From Ruminococcus sp. (GTDB taxonomy: Bacteria; Bacillota; Clostridia; Lachnospirales; Lachnospiraceae), in the NCBI GenBank assembly GCA_013911065.1, contig JACERV010000007.1, forward strand, positions 62,001 through 126,000: DNA of 64,000 nt, in the 5' to 3' direction. The position numbers were made by a program, and so were the translations under genes. The notes under the pieces were generated by a model. That model was not told the origin of the DNA, ran no database searches, and saw only the letters and a list, made by a program, of their open reading frames with translations. Within the stretch, counting starts at the first letter, position 1; the number at the start of each line of letters is the position of its first letter. Shown in pieces: positions 9,742 to 18,690 of this stretch.

Positions 9742-9875
9742 GTCTTCATCCTCCTGAGTAAAAATATTGGTAACTGTTCAATACAGGACTGTGCATTTGC
9801 TGCACAATCCGTATAAAAACATTGAAATGACGTGTAGAAAGGCAGGGCTGCCCTTATACACGTCCTGGTTGTCAG

Positions 9876-10520
9876 TTATTTTTCACTTTCATGGTTATAA
9901 CTGCTGATATTATAAGAGAGCTTCAATAAACTATCAGCCAAATGCACACTCTCTACGATTACATTCTCCGGCAAAATCAAATCCGTATGCGCAAAATTCC
10001 AAATCCCCTGAATACCGCCTTCCACCAGTATGTCGGCCACTTCTACTGCCTTTGACTTTGGAATCGTCAGGGCGGCAATCTCTATCTCATGATGCCTGAT
10101 GAATGATCTCAGCTCATCCATTCTCCTGATGGGTATCCCGCGTATGGTAACACCCTCCAGCCTTGGATTCACATCAAAAATTCCTTTCAATATAAAACCG
10201 CTCTTTTCAAATCCTCCATAGTTAGCAAGAGCTTGTCCAAGATTTCCTGCCCCAATAATGATAATATTATGTGTATGGCTCAATCCTAAAATCTTTCCAA
10301 TCTCTGTATGAAGGTATTTTACATTATATCCATATCCTTGCTGTCCAAAACCACCAAAGTTATTTAAATCCTGACGAATCTGAGACGCTGTAACATGCAT
10401 CTTCTTACTCAGATCACTTGACGAGATGCGCTCTACTCCTTCGTCCAACAATTCTCCCAAATATCTATAATACCTTGGAAGCCTCCCGATTACCGCACGT
10501 GATATTTCTCTATCTTCCAC
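9876..10520 (-). CDS. rex: Redox-sensing transcriptional repressor Rex
   Basis: RLPRYYRYLGELLDEGVERISSSDLSKKMHVTASQIRQDLNNFGGFGQQGYGYNV and NIIIIGAGNLGQALANY Rossmann motif. Confidence 0.96.
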   Translation of the reverse strand: MEDREISRAVIGRLPRYYRYLGELLDEGVERISSSDLSKKMHVTASQIRQDLNNFGGFGQQGYGYNVKYLHTEIGKILGLSHTHNIIIIGAGNLGQALANYGGFEKSGFILKGIFDVNPRLEGVTIRGIPIRRMDELRSFIRHHEIEIAALTIPKSKAVEVADILVEGGIQGIWNFAHTDLILPENVIVESVHLADSLLKLSYNISSYNHESEK

Positions 10521-10588
10521 TGCTTTTGTCCTCCAAACTTAGTCTACTCCCCATTATATAGAATAGTGCCCATAAAGTCAAATTTTAC

Positions 10589-10660
10589 TTACAGTTCAGC
10601 CATGCAAATTTTCAATGATGTTATTAAAGCAATGCGTAATCAAGCTTATAGCTGACCTGC
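10589..10660. repeat. MITE-like element, family 2, copy B
   Basis: Begins TTACAGTTCAGCCATGCAAATTTTC (near-identical to copy A) and ends ATCAAGCTTATAGCTGACCTG (matching the reverse complement of copy C). Confidence 0.65.
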
Positions 10661-10674
10661 AGCAAATTTTCCGG

Positions 10675-10702
10675 TTGTATTTTATCTTATTTTCGTTATA
10701 AT
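10675..10702 (+). promoter_or_regulatory. SigA-type promoter for the ABC-F gene
   Basis: TTGTAT-N16-TATAAT upstream of the ORF at 10751. Confidence 0.6.
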
Positions 10703-10750
10703 GAAATAAGTATGTAAATTTTTAGGTACTTAGGATAACAGGAGGATCGT

Positions 10751-12682
10751 ATGATACTTGCATGTCATAATCTTAATAAATCTTTCGGCGAACAACTTAT
10801 TGTACGGGACGGCTCTTTTCATATAGAAGACAGGGAGAAAGCCGCACTGGTCGGTGTGAACGGAGCCGGAAAGTCTACAATATTAAAAATGATTGTAAAA
10901 GAAGAGCCTTCGGACAGCGGTGAAATCGTACTGACGAAAGGTAAAACTCTGGGCTATCTTGCCCAGCAGCAAAATCTGGAAGATAAACGTTCTATCTACG
11001 AAGAGGTGAAAACTGCAAAAGCCGGTATTATCGCGCTGGAGCAGCAGATTCGGACCATTGAAAAAGAATTGAAATCTTTGGAGGGAGAGGTTCTGCAAAG
11101 CAGACTGGATACTTACCACCGCCTGGTGTCACAGTTCGAGGCACAAAACGGCTATGCTTATGAAAGTGAACTGGTAGGGGTTCTGAAAGGACTTGGATTC
11201 CAGGAGGAGGAATTTGATAAACAGACAGACACCTTGTCCGGAGGTCAAAAAACAAGAGTTTCTCTTGGCAAGCTGCTTCTCACAAAACCCGATATACTGC
11301 TTTTAGATGAGCCTACAAACCACCTTGATTTGAATTCCATCACGTGGCTGGAAACTTATTTGATGAACTATCCGGGTGCTGTGCTCATTGTATCCCATGA
11401 CAGGTTTTTCCTGAACCGGGTAGTGAGCAAAGTAATCGAGATAGAAAATGGTACAATGCATATGTATGCAGGTAATTATAAGGCCTATGCCGATAAAAAA
11501 CAACAGCGCCGGGATGCGATGATGAAAGAATACCTGAATCAGCAGAGGGAAATTAAGCATCAGGAAGCGGTCATTGAAAAACTGCGTCAGTTCAACCGGG
11601 AAAAGTCTATCCGGCGTGCAGAGAGCCGCGAGAAAATGCTGGACAAGATGACATTGGTAGAAAAGCCCCAGGAAGCAGCGCGAGAAATCCACTTTTCCCT
11701 GGAGCCGTCCTGTATCAGCGGCAACGACGTATTGAGTGTTGGGGAGCTTTCAAAAAGTTTTGATAATCAGACTCTGTTCCAGAACGTCAGCTTTGAAATT
11801 AAGCGCGGTGAACATGTGGCTGTAATCGGTGACAACGGAACGGGAAAAACAACCCTGCTGAAAATTTTGAATCAGGTCCACCTGCCGGACACCGGTGCTT
11901 TCACACTTGGCTCAAAGGTAAAGATCGGCTATTATGACCAGGAGCACCATGTTCTGCATGACCATAAAAATATATTTGATGAAATTTCCGACGACTATCC
12001 CATGCTGACTAACACCCAGATTCGAAGTACACTGGCTGCATTTCAGTTCACCGGGGAGGATGTATACAAACGGATTGCAGACTTAAGCGGCGGTGAAAAA
12101 GGCCGGGTATCTCTTGCAAAACTTATGCTTTCTGAAGCGAATTTCCTGATTCTGGATGAGCCCACAAACCATCTGGATATCACCTCCAAGGAAATCCTGG
12201 AAAGGGCCCTGAACGACTATACCGGCACTGTTCTTTATGTATCCCATGACCGTTACTTCATCAATCAGACAGCTACCCGGATTTTGGAGCTTGTGAATCA
12301 GACTTTTGTGAATTATATAGGCAACTATGATTATTACCTGGAAAAGAAAGAAGAACTGACCGCGGTTTACGCTTCCGCCCCAACCGAATCTCTTTCTCAA
12401 AAACCCGGGGACACCGGTCAGACAGAAACCGTCTCTGAAGGAAAATTAAGCTGGCAGCAGCAAAAAGAATTACAGGCAAAAGAACGCAAACGCCAGAATG
12501 AATTAAAGAAAACTGAGGAACGCATTACTCTTTTGGAAGATAGAAATACAGAAATTGATGAACTTATGACCCATGAGGATGTCTACTCCAATTCTGTGAA
12601 ATGTCAGGAACTGGCTTTAGAAAAAGCAGAAAATACAAAAGAGCTGGAAAATCTCTACGAACTTTGGGGTGAACTGGCATAG
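10751..12682 (+). CDS. ABC-F family ATPase (YdiF/Uup-like)
   Basis: Two ATP-binding cassettes (GVNGAGKST, GDNGTGKTT), two LSGG(Q/E) signatures, two DEPTNHLD motifs, no TM segments, coiled C-terminus. Confidence 0.93.
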   Translation: MILACHNLNKSFGEQLIVRDGSFHIEDREKAALVGVNGAGKSTILKMIVKEEPSDSGEIVLTKGKTLGYLAQQQNLEDKRSIYEEVKTAKAGIIALEQQIRTIEKELKSLEGEVLQSRLDTYHRLVSQFEAQNGYAYESELVGVLKGLGFQEEEFDKQTDTLSGGQKTRVSLGKLLLTKPDILLLDEPTNHLDLNSITWLETYLMNYPGAVLIVSHDRFFLNRVVSKVIEIENGTMHMYAGNYKAYADKKQQRRDAMMKEYLNQQREIKHQEAVIEKLRQFNREKSIRRAESREKMLDKMTLVEKPQEAAREIHFSLEPSCISGNDVLSVGELSKSFDNQTLFQNVSFEIKRGEHVAVIGDNGTGKTTLLKILNQVHLPDTGAFTLGSKVKIGYYDQEHHVLHDHKNIFDEISDDYPMLTNTQIRSTLAAFQFTGEDVYKRIADLSGGEKGRVSLAKLMLSEANFLILDEPTNHLDITSKEILERALNDYTGTVLYVSHDRYFINQTATRILELVNQTFVNYIGNYDYYLEKKEELTAVYASAPTESLSQKPGDTGQTETVSEGKLSWQQQKELQAKERKRQNELKKTEERITLLEDRNTEIDELMTHEDVYSNSVKCQELALEKAENTKELENLYELWGELA

Positions 12683-12706
12683 TCAGCAGATTGAATTCAG
12701 TAAATC

Positions 12707-12757
12707 AGCGGGGCTGCCGCCTAATAACTAAAGTGTTTATTAGGCGGCAGCCCCGCT
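12707..12757 (+). terminator. Strong hairpin terminator of the ABC-F gene
   Basis: Perfect 21-bp stem AGCGGGGCTGCCGCCTAATAA / TTATTAGGCGGCAGCCCCGCT, 9-nt loop, followed by CTCTTT. Confidence 0.75.
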
Positions 12758-12763
12758 CTCTTT

Positions 12764-12867
12764 ACTTATGTAACTAGGACTTGGTCTTCTCAAGTCCTAG
12801 TTACAAAGTACATCCTGTCGACTTGGGTGGGGTTCTTTCCCACCTTAGTGACATGGATGTCTCCTTA
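12764..12867. repeat. Two-hairpin dispersed element, copy 3
   Basis: H1 TGTAACTAGGACTTG..CAAGTCCTAGTTACA; H2 ACATCC-TGTC-GACTTGGGTGGG-loop-CCCACCTTAGT-GACA-T-GGATGT. Confidence 0.85.
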
Positions 12868-12907
12868 TTATTATATTTATAAATATACTTCTTAGTAAAC
12901 GTTCCGC

Positions 12908-14104
12908 TTACAATCTCTCCGCAACCGCTTTGATAAATCCTTCGCTGGAAAGTACTGTTGGATTAGGAATCGTTGTAATCAATGCCAGGTCTTTTGTCAT
13001 ACTTCCTGATTCAATGGTATCCAGGGTGGCTTTTTCAAGCCTGTCCGCAAATTCCATGAGAGCTTCATTTCCATCAAGTTCGCCACGTTTCCTCAACGCT
13101 CCGCTCCATGCAAAAATCGTTGCCACAGAGTTTGTGGAAGTCTGCTCTCCCTTTAAGTGGTTGTAATAATGACGCTGAACAGTGCCGTGTGCTGCCTCAT
13201 ACTCATAATATCCATCCGGGGATACCAATACTGAAGTCATCATTGCAAGAGAACCAAATGCAGAAGATATCATATCACTCATAACATCTCCGTCATAGTT
13301 TTTACATGCCCAGATATATCCGCCCTCTGACTTCATAACACGTGCAACCGCATCATCAATCAAAGTATAGAAATACTCGATTCCTGCCTCTTTAAACTTG
13401 TCATCATATTCTGCATCATAGATATCCTGGAAAATGTCTTTAAATGTATGGTCATACTTTTTGGAGATTGTATCTTTTGTGGCAAACCACAGGTCCTGTT
13501 TTATATCCAGTGCATAATTAAAACAGCTTCTTGCAAAGCTTTCAATAGACCGGCTTACATTATGCATTCCCTGCACAATTCCTTCTCCTGTAAAGTTATG
13601 CACCAGCTCTTTTGTCTGTGTTCCATCTTCGCCAGTGTAAACAAGTTCCACTTTTCCCGGCCCGGGTATTTTCATCTCGGCACCTTTATACACATCACCA
13701 TATGCATGTCTTGCAATCGTAATTGGCTTCTTCCAGTTTTTCACACATGGCTCAATTCCCTTCACAACAATAGGCGCCCGGAAAACTGTTCCATCTAAAA
13801 TCGCACGGATAGTTCCGTTAGGGCTTTTCCACATTTCTTTCAAGTCATATTCGTCCATGCGGGCTGCGTTAGGTGTGATAGTTGCACATTTAACAGCCAC
13901 TTTATATTTCTTTGTAGCATTGGCGGAATCGACTGTAATCTGGTCATCGGTTTCATTTCTCTTCTCCAGACCCAAATCATAATATTCCGTATTCAATTCA
14001 ATATGTGGCTCAAGAAGATGATCTTTAATCATCTGCCAGAGAATTCTTGTCATTTCATCCCCGTCCATCTCAACAATAGGGGTACTCATTTTAATCTTTT
14101 CCAT
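12908..14104 (-). CDS. icd: NADP-dependent isocitrate dehydrogenase
   Basis: [62 protein letters not shown]; start at 14104 with GGAGGAG SD. Confidence 0.95.
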   Translation of the reverse strand: MEKIKMSTPIVEMDGDEMTRILWQMIKDHLLEPHIELNTEYYDLGLEKRNETDDQITVDSANATKKYKVAVKCATITPNAARMDEYDLKEMWKSPNGTIRAILDGTVFRAPIVVKGIEPCVKNWKKPITIARHAYGDVYKGAEMKIPGPGKVELVYTGEDGTQTKELVHNFTGEGIVQGMHNVSRSIESFARSCFNYALDIKQDLWFATKDTISKKYDHTFKDIFQDIYDAEYDDKFKEAGIEYFYTLIDDAVARVMKSEGGYIWACKNYDGDVMSDMISSAFGSLAMMTSVLVSPDGYYEYEAAHGTVQRHYYNHLKGEQTSTNSVATIFAWSGALRKRGELDGNEALMEFADRLEKATLDTIESGSMTKDLALITTIPNPTVLSSEGFIKAVAERL

Positions 14105-14777
14105 TTTCTCCTCCAGTCTGCTCATATCCTTGTTTTTTTAGGTTTTGTATGACTTGCATAATGTGCTCATTGGCGAGCTGCTCTGCAAGATCCGTATCTT
14201 TTTCCCGGATCGCACGTAATATCTGCTTGTGCTCGCGTATGGATTTTCTGGCACGTTCCTCTGAAACTACAGAGGTCTTCCGCGCCATCTGGACATATTT
14301 ATGGAAGTCTGTCAGTACATGTCCAAGAATCTTACTGTTCGAAGCTTCGTACAAAATTGAATGAAACTTTCCATCCAGCTCGGTAACCTGATCCGCGCTG
14401 ACACCTCCCTCTTTCTTTATGTGAAATTCAGAAAGCAGTATGATTTCATCCAGTTCATCCAACTGCGCCGCTGTGATATTTTCTGTAGCCCACCTGGCGC
14501 ACAGACCTTCCAGCATGGAGCGGATGATATAAATATCATCCACATCCTTTGAAGAAATGCCTGTCACATAGGCGCCTTTGTTGGGGACAATCGAAACCAG
14601 CCCTTCCAACTCCAGCTGCCTGAGCGCTTCCCGCACAGGGGTACGGCTCACTCCCAGTTCCTTTCCAATTGTGTTTTCTCTTAATTCGTCGTGTTCTTTA
14701 TATTTTCCGTTTAAAATATTTTCCCGGATTTTTTGAAAAACGCGGCCGCTCAGAGAATGGTCCTGATATTCTTCCAT
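14091..14777 (-). CDS. GntR-family transcriptional regulator, FadR/FCD type
   Basis: N-terminal wHTH ([40 protein letters not shown]) plus all-helical FCD-like C-terminal domain. Confidence 0.92.
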   Translation of the reverse strand: MEEYQDHSLSGRVFQKIRENILNGKYKEHDELRENTIGKELGVSRTPVREALRQLELEGLVSIVPNKGAYVTGISSKDVDDIYIIRSMLEGLCARWATENITAAQLDELDEIILLSEFHIKKEGGVSADQVTELDGKFHSILYEASNSKILGHVLTDFHKYVQMARKTSVVSEERARKSIREHKQILRAIREKDTDLAEQLANEHIMQVIQNLKKQGYEQTGGENGKD

Positions 14778-14799
14778 GTTATCTTAATTTCCTCCAAAA

Positions 14800-16188
14800 T
14801 CAAAGAGTGATATTCAGTTCACTGCATACGCTTTCTATTTTAACAATTAATTCGCTATCTGTCAAAACTGTAACGCGGCCATCCTCATATTCTTTATCCA
14901 CCCAGTTTTTTATATCCTGAACAAGCTGGGAGTTTTTATCTACCTGCTTTTCCGCGGAAAGCTTATAGTATGCATTAATCCAATAAGCGATTCCCGCAAC
15001 CCCAGATGTATTAGACACAGAAACAAGCGCCGGGCGGTTCAGGAATTTATCTGTATCAAATATATTATAAATCTCTTCATTTTTCAACATACCATCTGCG
15101 TGGATACCTGCCCTGGTCACATTAAAGTTCCTTCCTACAAAAGGTGTTCTGGAAGGAATATGGTAGCCGATTTCCTTTTCATAGTATTCTGCAAGTTCTG
15201 TAATCACAGTTGTATCCATCCCGTCCAAGGTACCTCGGAGCTGTACATATTCAAATACCATAGCCTCCAGAGGTGTGTTACCTGTACGCTCTCCAATTCC
15301 AAACAAAGAGCAGTTTACGCCGGAAGCACCGTACAGCCATGCCGTAGTGGAATTGTTTACTGCCTTATAGAAATCATTGTGTCCGTGGAATTCCATCAGC
15401 TCACTGGGAACCCCTGCGTGTGTCATGAGACCATAAATAATGCCCGGAATTGACCTTGGAATCACCGCCCCGGGGAAATTCACTCCATATCCCATTGTAT
15501 CACAGACACGGATTTTTACTGGAATCTGATACTCTTCCATCAGCTTCATCAATTCTAAACAGAAAGGAATTACAAATCCATATATATCAGACCTTGTAAT
15601 ATCTTCCAAATGGCATCTCGGTCTCACACCAGTATCCAAACACTCTCTTATAACAGACAAGTAATGGTTTAGCGCCTCTTTCCTTGTCATTTTCAGTTTA
15701 TAAAAAATGTGGTAATCAGAGCAGCTTACAAGAATCCCCGTCTCTTTCAAGCCAATTTCCTTTACCATTTCAAAGTCTTTTTTATTTGCCCGTATCCAGC
15801 TTGTAACCTCAGGAAATTCATAACCTCTCTCCAGACATTTGTAAACAGCATCTCTGTCCTTTTTGCTGTATAAGAAAAATTCACTCTGTCTGACTTTACC
15901 CTGGGGCCCGCCTAATTTATGTAGATAGTCATATATCGTTACAATCTGCTCCGTTGTGTATGGAGCACGTGACTGCTGTCCGTCGCGGAATGTTGTATCT
16001 GTAATCCAAATTTCATCCGGCATATTATGAGGTACAATCCTGTCATTAAAGGCAATTTTAGGGACCTCGTCATAGCGGAATAAGTTTCTAAATACATTGG
16101 GTGCATCCACATCCACAAGCTGGTACATATGCTCTTCCAGCTCTAATAAGTTTGTATGCTTGTTTAAAAAGACTTTTCTGTTTTCCAT
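14800..16188 (-). CDS. HMGL-like (homo)citrate/isopropylmalate-synthase family; probable citrate (Re)-synthase
   Basis: IWITDTTFRDGQQSRAPYTTEQIVTIYDYLHKLGG, MEFHGHNDFYKAVNNSTTAW, GERTGNTPLEAM; operonic with GntR and icd. Confidence 0.8.
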   Translation of the reverse strand: MENRKVFLNKHTNLLELEEHMYQLVDVDAPNVFRNLFRYDEVPKIAFNDRIVPHNMPDEIWITDTTFRDGQQSRAPYTTEQIVTIYDYLHKLGGPQGKVRQSEFFLYSKKDRDAVYKCLERGYEFPEVTSWIRANKKDFEMVKEIGLKETGILVSCSDYHIFYKLKMTRKEALNHYLSVIRECLDTGVRPRCHLEDITRSDIYGFVIPFCLELMKLMEEYQIPVKIRVCDTMGYGVNFPGAVIPRSIPGIIYGLMTHAGVPSELMEFHGHNDFYKAVNNSTTAWLYGASGVNCSLFGIGERTGNTPLEAMVFEYVQLRGTLDGMDTTVITELAEYYEKEIGYHIPSRTPFVGRNFNVTRAGIHADGMLKNEEIYNIFDTDKFLNRPALVSVSNTSGVAGIAYWINAYYKLSAEKQVDKNSQLVQDIKNWVDKEYEDGRVTVLTDSELIVKIESVCSELNITL

Positions 16189-16218
16189 TTTTTTCTTTAC
16201 CTCCTGTATGAAAGCACA

Positions 16219-16250
16219 CCTTATTGAACGTTAGTAGTTCAATAAGTATA
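16219..16250. repeat. 32-nt palindromic element CCTTATTGAAC-N-TTCAATAAGTATA, copy 1
   Basis: CTTATTGAAC gttagta GTTCAATAAG hairpin; a second 32-nt copy is at 63088-63119. Confidence 0.65.
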
Positions 16251-16285
16251 AGATAACCGCATTTGCAGTTCCGCGCTTTGTATCC

Positions 16286-16321
16286 GTGTATAATTGTATA
16301 CAATTATACACTTTCTGTCAA
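16286..16321 (-). promoter_or_regulatory. Promoter with overlapping 26-bp palindromic operator of the citrate-synthase/GntR/icd operon
   Basis: Minus strand TTGACA (16316-16321) - N17 - TACAAT (16293-16298); perfect palindrome GTGTATAATTGTATACAATTATACAC at 16286-16311. Confidence 0.8.
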
Positions 16322-16386
16322 TACGTTAATTCAAGAAAAAGCTTGCTTGCAGGATTCTCCGCTTGGATGCAGTTTCCCATTATATA

Positions 16387-16426
16387 AAAAAGCGAAACAA
16401 ATACTAATCCATCTGTTTCGCTTTTT
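16387..16426. terminator. Bidirectional rho-independent terminator downstream of serA
   Basis: AAAAAGCGAAACA-N14-TGTTTCGCTTTTT. Confidence 0.8.
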
Positions 16427-16443
16427 AAATATTTATATAGGTC

Positions 16444-17604
16444 CTATAGGATAATTCTTACTTTAAGCACACCTTCTATTTTGGCAATTGCATCCTCTGC
16501 CCCTTCGGCTGCTCCTTCCACATCAATCATGGTATAAGCATATTCCTTCTTGCTCTTGTTTGCCATAAGAGAAATGTTCATGCCTGCCTTTGCAAAAAAA
16601 GCGGTAAACTGCCCCAGCATATTCGGAATGTTGCGGTGCAGTATCGTGATTCTGGCACCCTCTCCCTTTACTCCCATATCACAGTCGGGGTAGTTTACAG
16701 AATTTATAATATTGCCGTTTTTCAGATAATCAATAGCTTCCCTGACAGCCATTTTTGCACAATTATCTTCCGACTCTTCTGTGGATGCTCCAAGATGAGG
16801 AATCACAATTGCCCCTCTGACTCCGGCGATCTCATGGGTTGGAAAATCTGTGACATAGCATTTTACCCTCCCGGACACAAGTGCATCTACCATATCTTCC
16901 CCATTTACCAGAATGTCTCTTGCAAAATTCAGAATAACCACATTTTTTTTCATCAGGCTGATGCTGTCCTTGTTAATCATCCCTTTTGTGTCCTCTAACG
17001 CCGGAACGTGGATTGTAATGTAATCACATTCTTTATAAATTTCATCTACTGTTTTTGCATGATGGATACATCCTGAAAGTCTCCATGCTGAGTCTACAGA
17101 AACATAAGGGTCATATCCATATACCTCCATCCCCAGATGTGTTGCAGTATTTGCCACCATAACACCGATGGCTCCCAGGCCAATTACTCCAAGTTTTTTG
17201 CCTTCCAGCTCTGTACCCGCAAAAACCTTTTTCTTTTTCTCCGTTATTTTTGCAATATCCCCGTCTTCCTCGTTTTCCTGCACCCAGTTAATTCCGCCGA
17301 TAATATCCCGGGCCGCAAGAAGCATTCCTGCAATAACAAGCTCTTTTACACCATTGGCATTTGCTCCTGGTGTGTTAAATACCACAATTCCCTGTTCAGC
17401 ACATTTCTCCAGGGGGATATTGTTGACTCCTGCACCTGCACGGGCAATCACTTTCAGATTACTGCTAAATTCCATATCGTGCATCCCAGCACTTCTTACC
17501 AGAATTGCATCCGCCTCCCCAATATTTTCTGTCTTTACAAAGTTCTCGTCAAATTTTTCCAATCCTATCTGGGCAATTGGATTCAGGCAATTATACTTAT
17601 ACAT
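16444..17604 (-). CDS. serA: D-3-phosphoglycerate dehydrogenase
   Basis: GKKLGVIGLGAIGVMVANTATHLGMEVYGYDPY, NFARDILVNGEDM, C-terminal ACT-like domain; start at 17604. Confidence 0.9.
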   Translation of the reverse strand: MYKYNCLNPIAQIGLEKFDENFVKTENIGEADAILVRSAGMHDMEFSSNLKVIARAGAGVNNIPLEKCAEQGIVVFNTPGANANGVKELVIAGMLLAARDIIGGINWVQENEEDGDIAKITEKKKKVFAGTELEGKKLGVIGLGAIGVMVANTATHLGMEVYGYDPYVSVDSAWRLSGCIHHAKTVDEIYKECDYITIHVPALEDTKGMINKDSISLMKKNVVILNFARDILVNGEDMVDALVSGRVKCYVTDFPTHEIAGVRGAIVIPHLGASTEESEDNCAKMAVREAIDYLKNGNIINSVNYPDCDMGVKGEGARITILHRNIPNMLGQFTAFFAKAGMNISLMANKSKKEYAYTMIDVEGAAEGAEDAIAKIEGVLKVRIIL

Positions 17605-17605
17605 T

Positions 17606-18688
17606 TTACAAGTTCTCCTCTTCAAACTTCTTCATGAATGCAACAAGTGCCTCCACACCTTCATAAGGCATGGCATTATAAATGCTTGCGCGCATACCGC
17701 CTACACTTCTATGCCCTTTCAGGTTCTCAAGTCTGGCTGCTTTTGCCTCCTTCACAAACTTCTCATCCAATTCCGCATTTCCTGTGACAAATGGTACATT
17801 CATAAGAGAGCGGTCTTTAGGCTCAACTGTGCCTTTAAACAACTTACTCTGATCCAGAAAATCATACAGAAGCTTCGCTTTGTTTTCATTACGGGCCTTC
17901 ATAGCCTCCAGGCCGCCCATATTTTTCAGCCACTTGAACACCTTGCCACAGATATAGATTCCATAAGAAGGCGGTGTATTATAAAGAGAGTTTTCATCTG
18001 CATGTGTCTTGTACATAAGCATGGTCGGTGTACCAGGCAGGACATCCTCCGTAATTAAATCCTCACGGATGATAACAATAACCACTCCGGCTGGCCCTAT
18101 GTTTTTCTGTACCCCTCCATAAATCACACCATACTTGCTCACATCAACAGGTTCTGATAAAAAGCAGGACGATACATCCGCCACGAGAATTTTCCCCTTC
18201 GTGTTTGGCAGCTCTTTAAACTTTGTGCCATAAATTGTGTTGTTTTCACAAATATAAACATAGTCCGCGTCTTCGGAAATCGGGAGGTCCGAGCAGTCCG
18301 GAATATAGGAAAATATCTTATCTTCTGAAGAAGCAATCTTATTTACTTTCCCGTATTTTCCGGCTTCAGCGGCTGCCTTTTTTGCCCACTGGCCTGTAAC
18401 AATATAATCTGCAACCTTATTTTTCATCAGATTCATTGGAATCATTGCAAATTGCTGGGAAGCCCCTCCCTGTAAAAATAAAACCTTATAGTTATCGGGA
18501 ATATTCATCAGTTCACGCAAATCAGCTTCCGCCGTCTCAATGATTTCCTCAAAAACCTTCCCCCGGTGGCTCATTTCCATGACTGACATTCCGGACCCGT
18601 TATAATCCAACATTTCTTCTGCTGCTGATTTCAGCACTTCCTCCGGCAGTACTGCCGGCCCTGCTGAAAAATTGTACACTCTACTCAT
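17606..18688 (-). CDS. serC: Phosphoserine aminotransferase
   Basis: MSRVYNFSAGPAVLPEEVLKSAAEEMLDYNGSGMSVMEMSHRGK; FLQGGASQQFAMIPMNL. Confidence 0.96.
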   Translation of the reverse strand: MSRVYNFSAGPAVLPEEVLKSAAEEMLDYNGSGMSVMEMSHRGKVFEEIIETAEADLRELMNIPDNYKVLFLQGGASQQFAMIPMNLMKNKVADYIVTGQWAKKAAAEAGKYGKVNKIASSEDKIFSYIPDCSDLPISEDADYVYICENNTIYGTKFKELPNTKGKILVADVSSCFLSEPVDVSKYGVIYGGVQKNIGPAGVVIVIIREDLITEDVLPGTPTMLMYKTHADENSLYNTPPSYGIYICGKVFKWLKNMGGLEAMKARNENKAKLLYDFLDQSKLFKGTVEPKDRSLMNVPFVTGNAELDEKFVKEAKAARLENLKGHRSVGGMRASIYNAMPYEGVEALVAFMKKFEEENL

Positions 18689-18690
18689 CT

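Noticed and set aside
17168-18058. 296-aa ORF on the + strand
   Set aside because: Lies antisense to serA/serC, which have unambiguous motifs; no recognisable domain and no RBS support. A shadow ORF.
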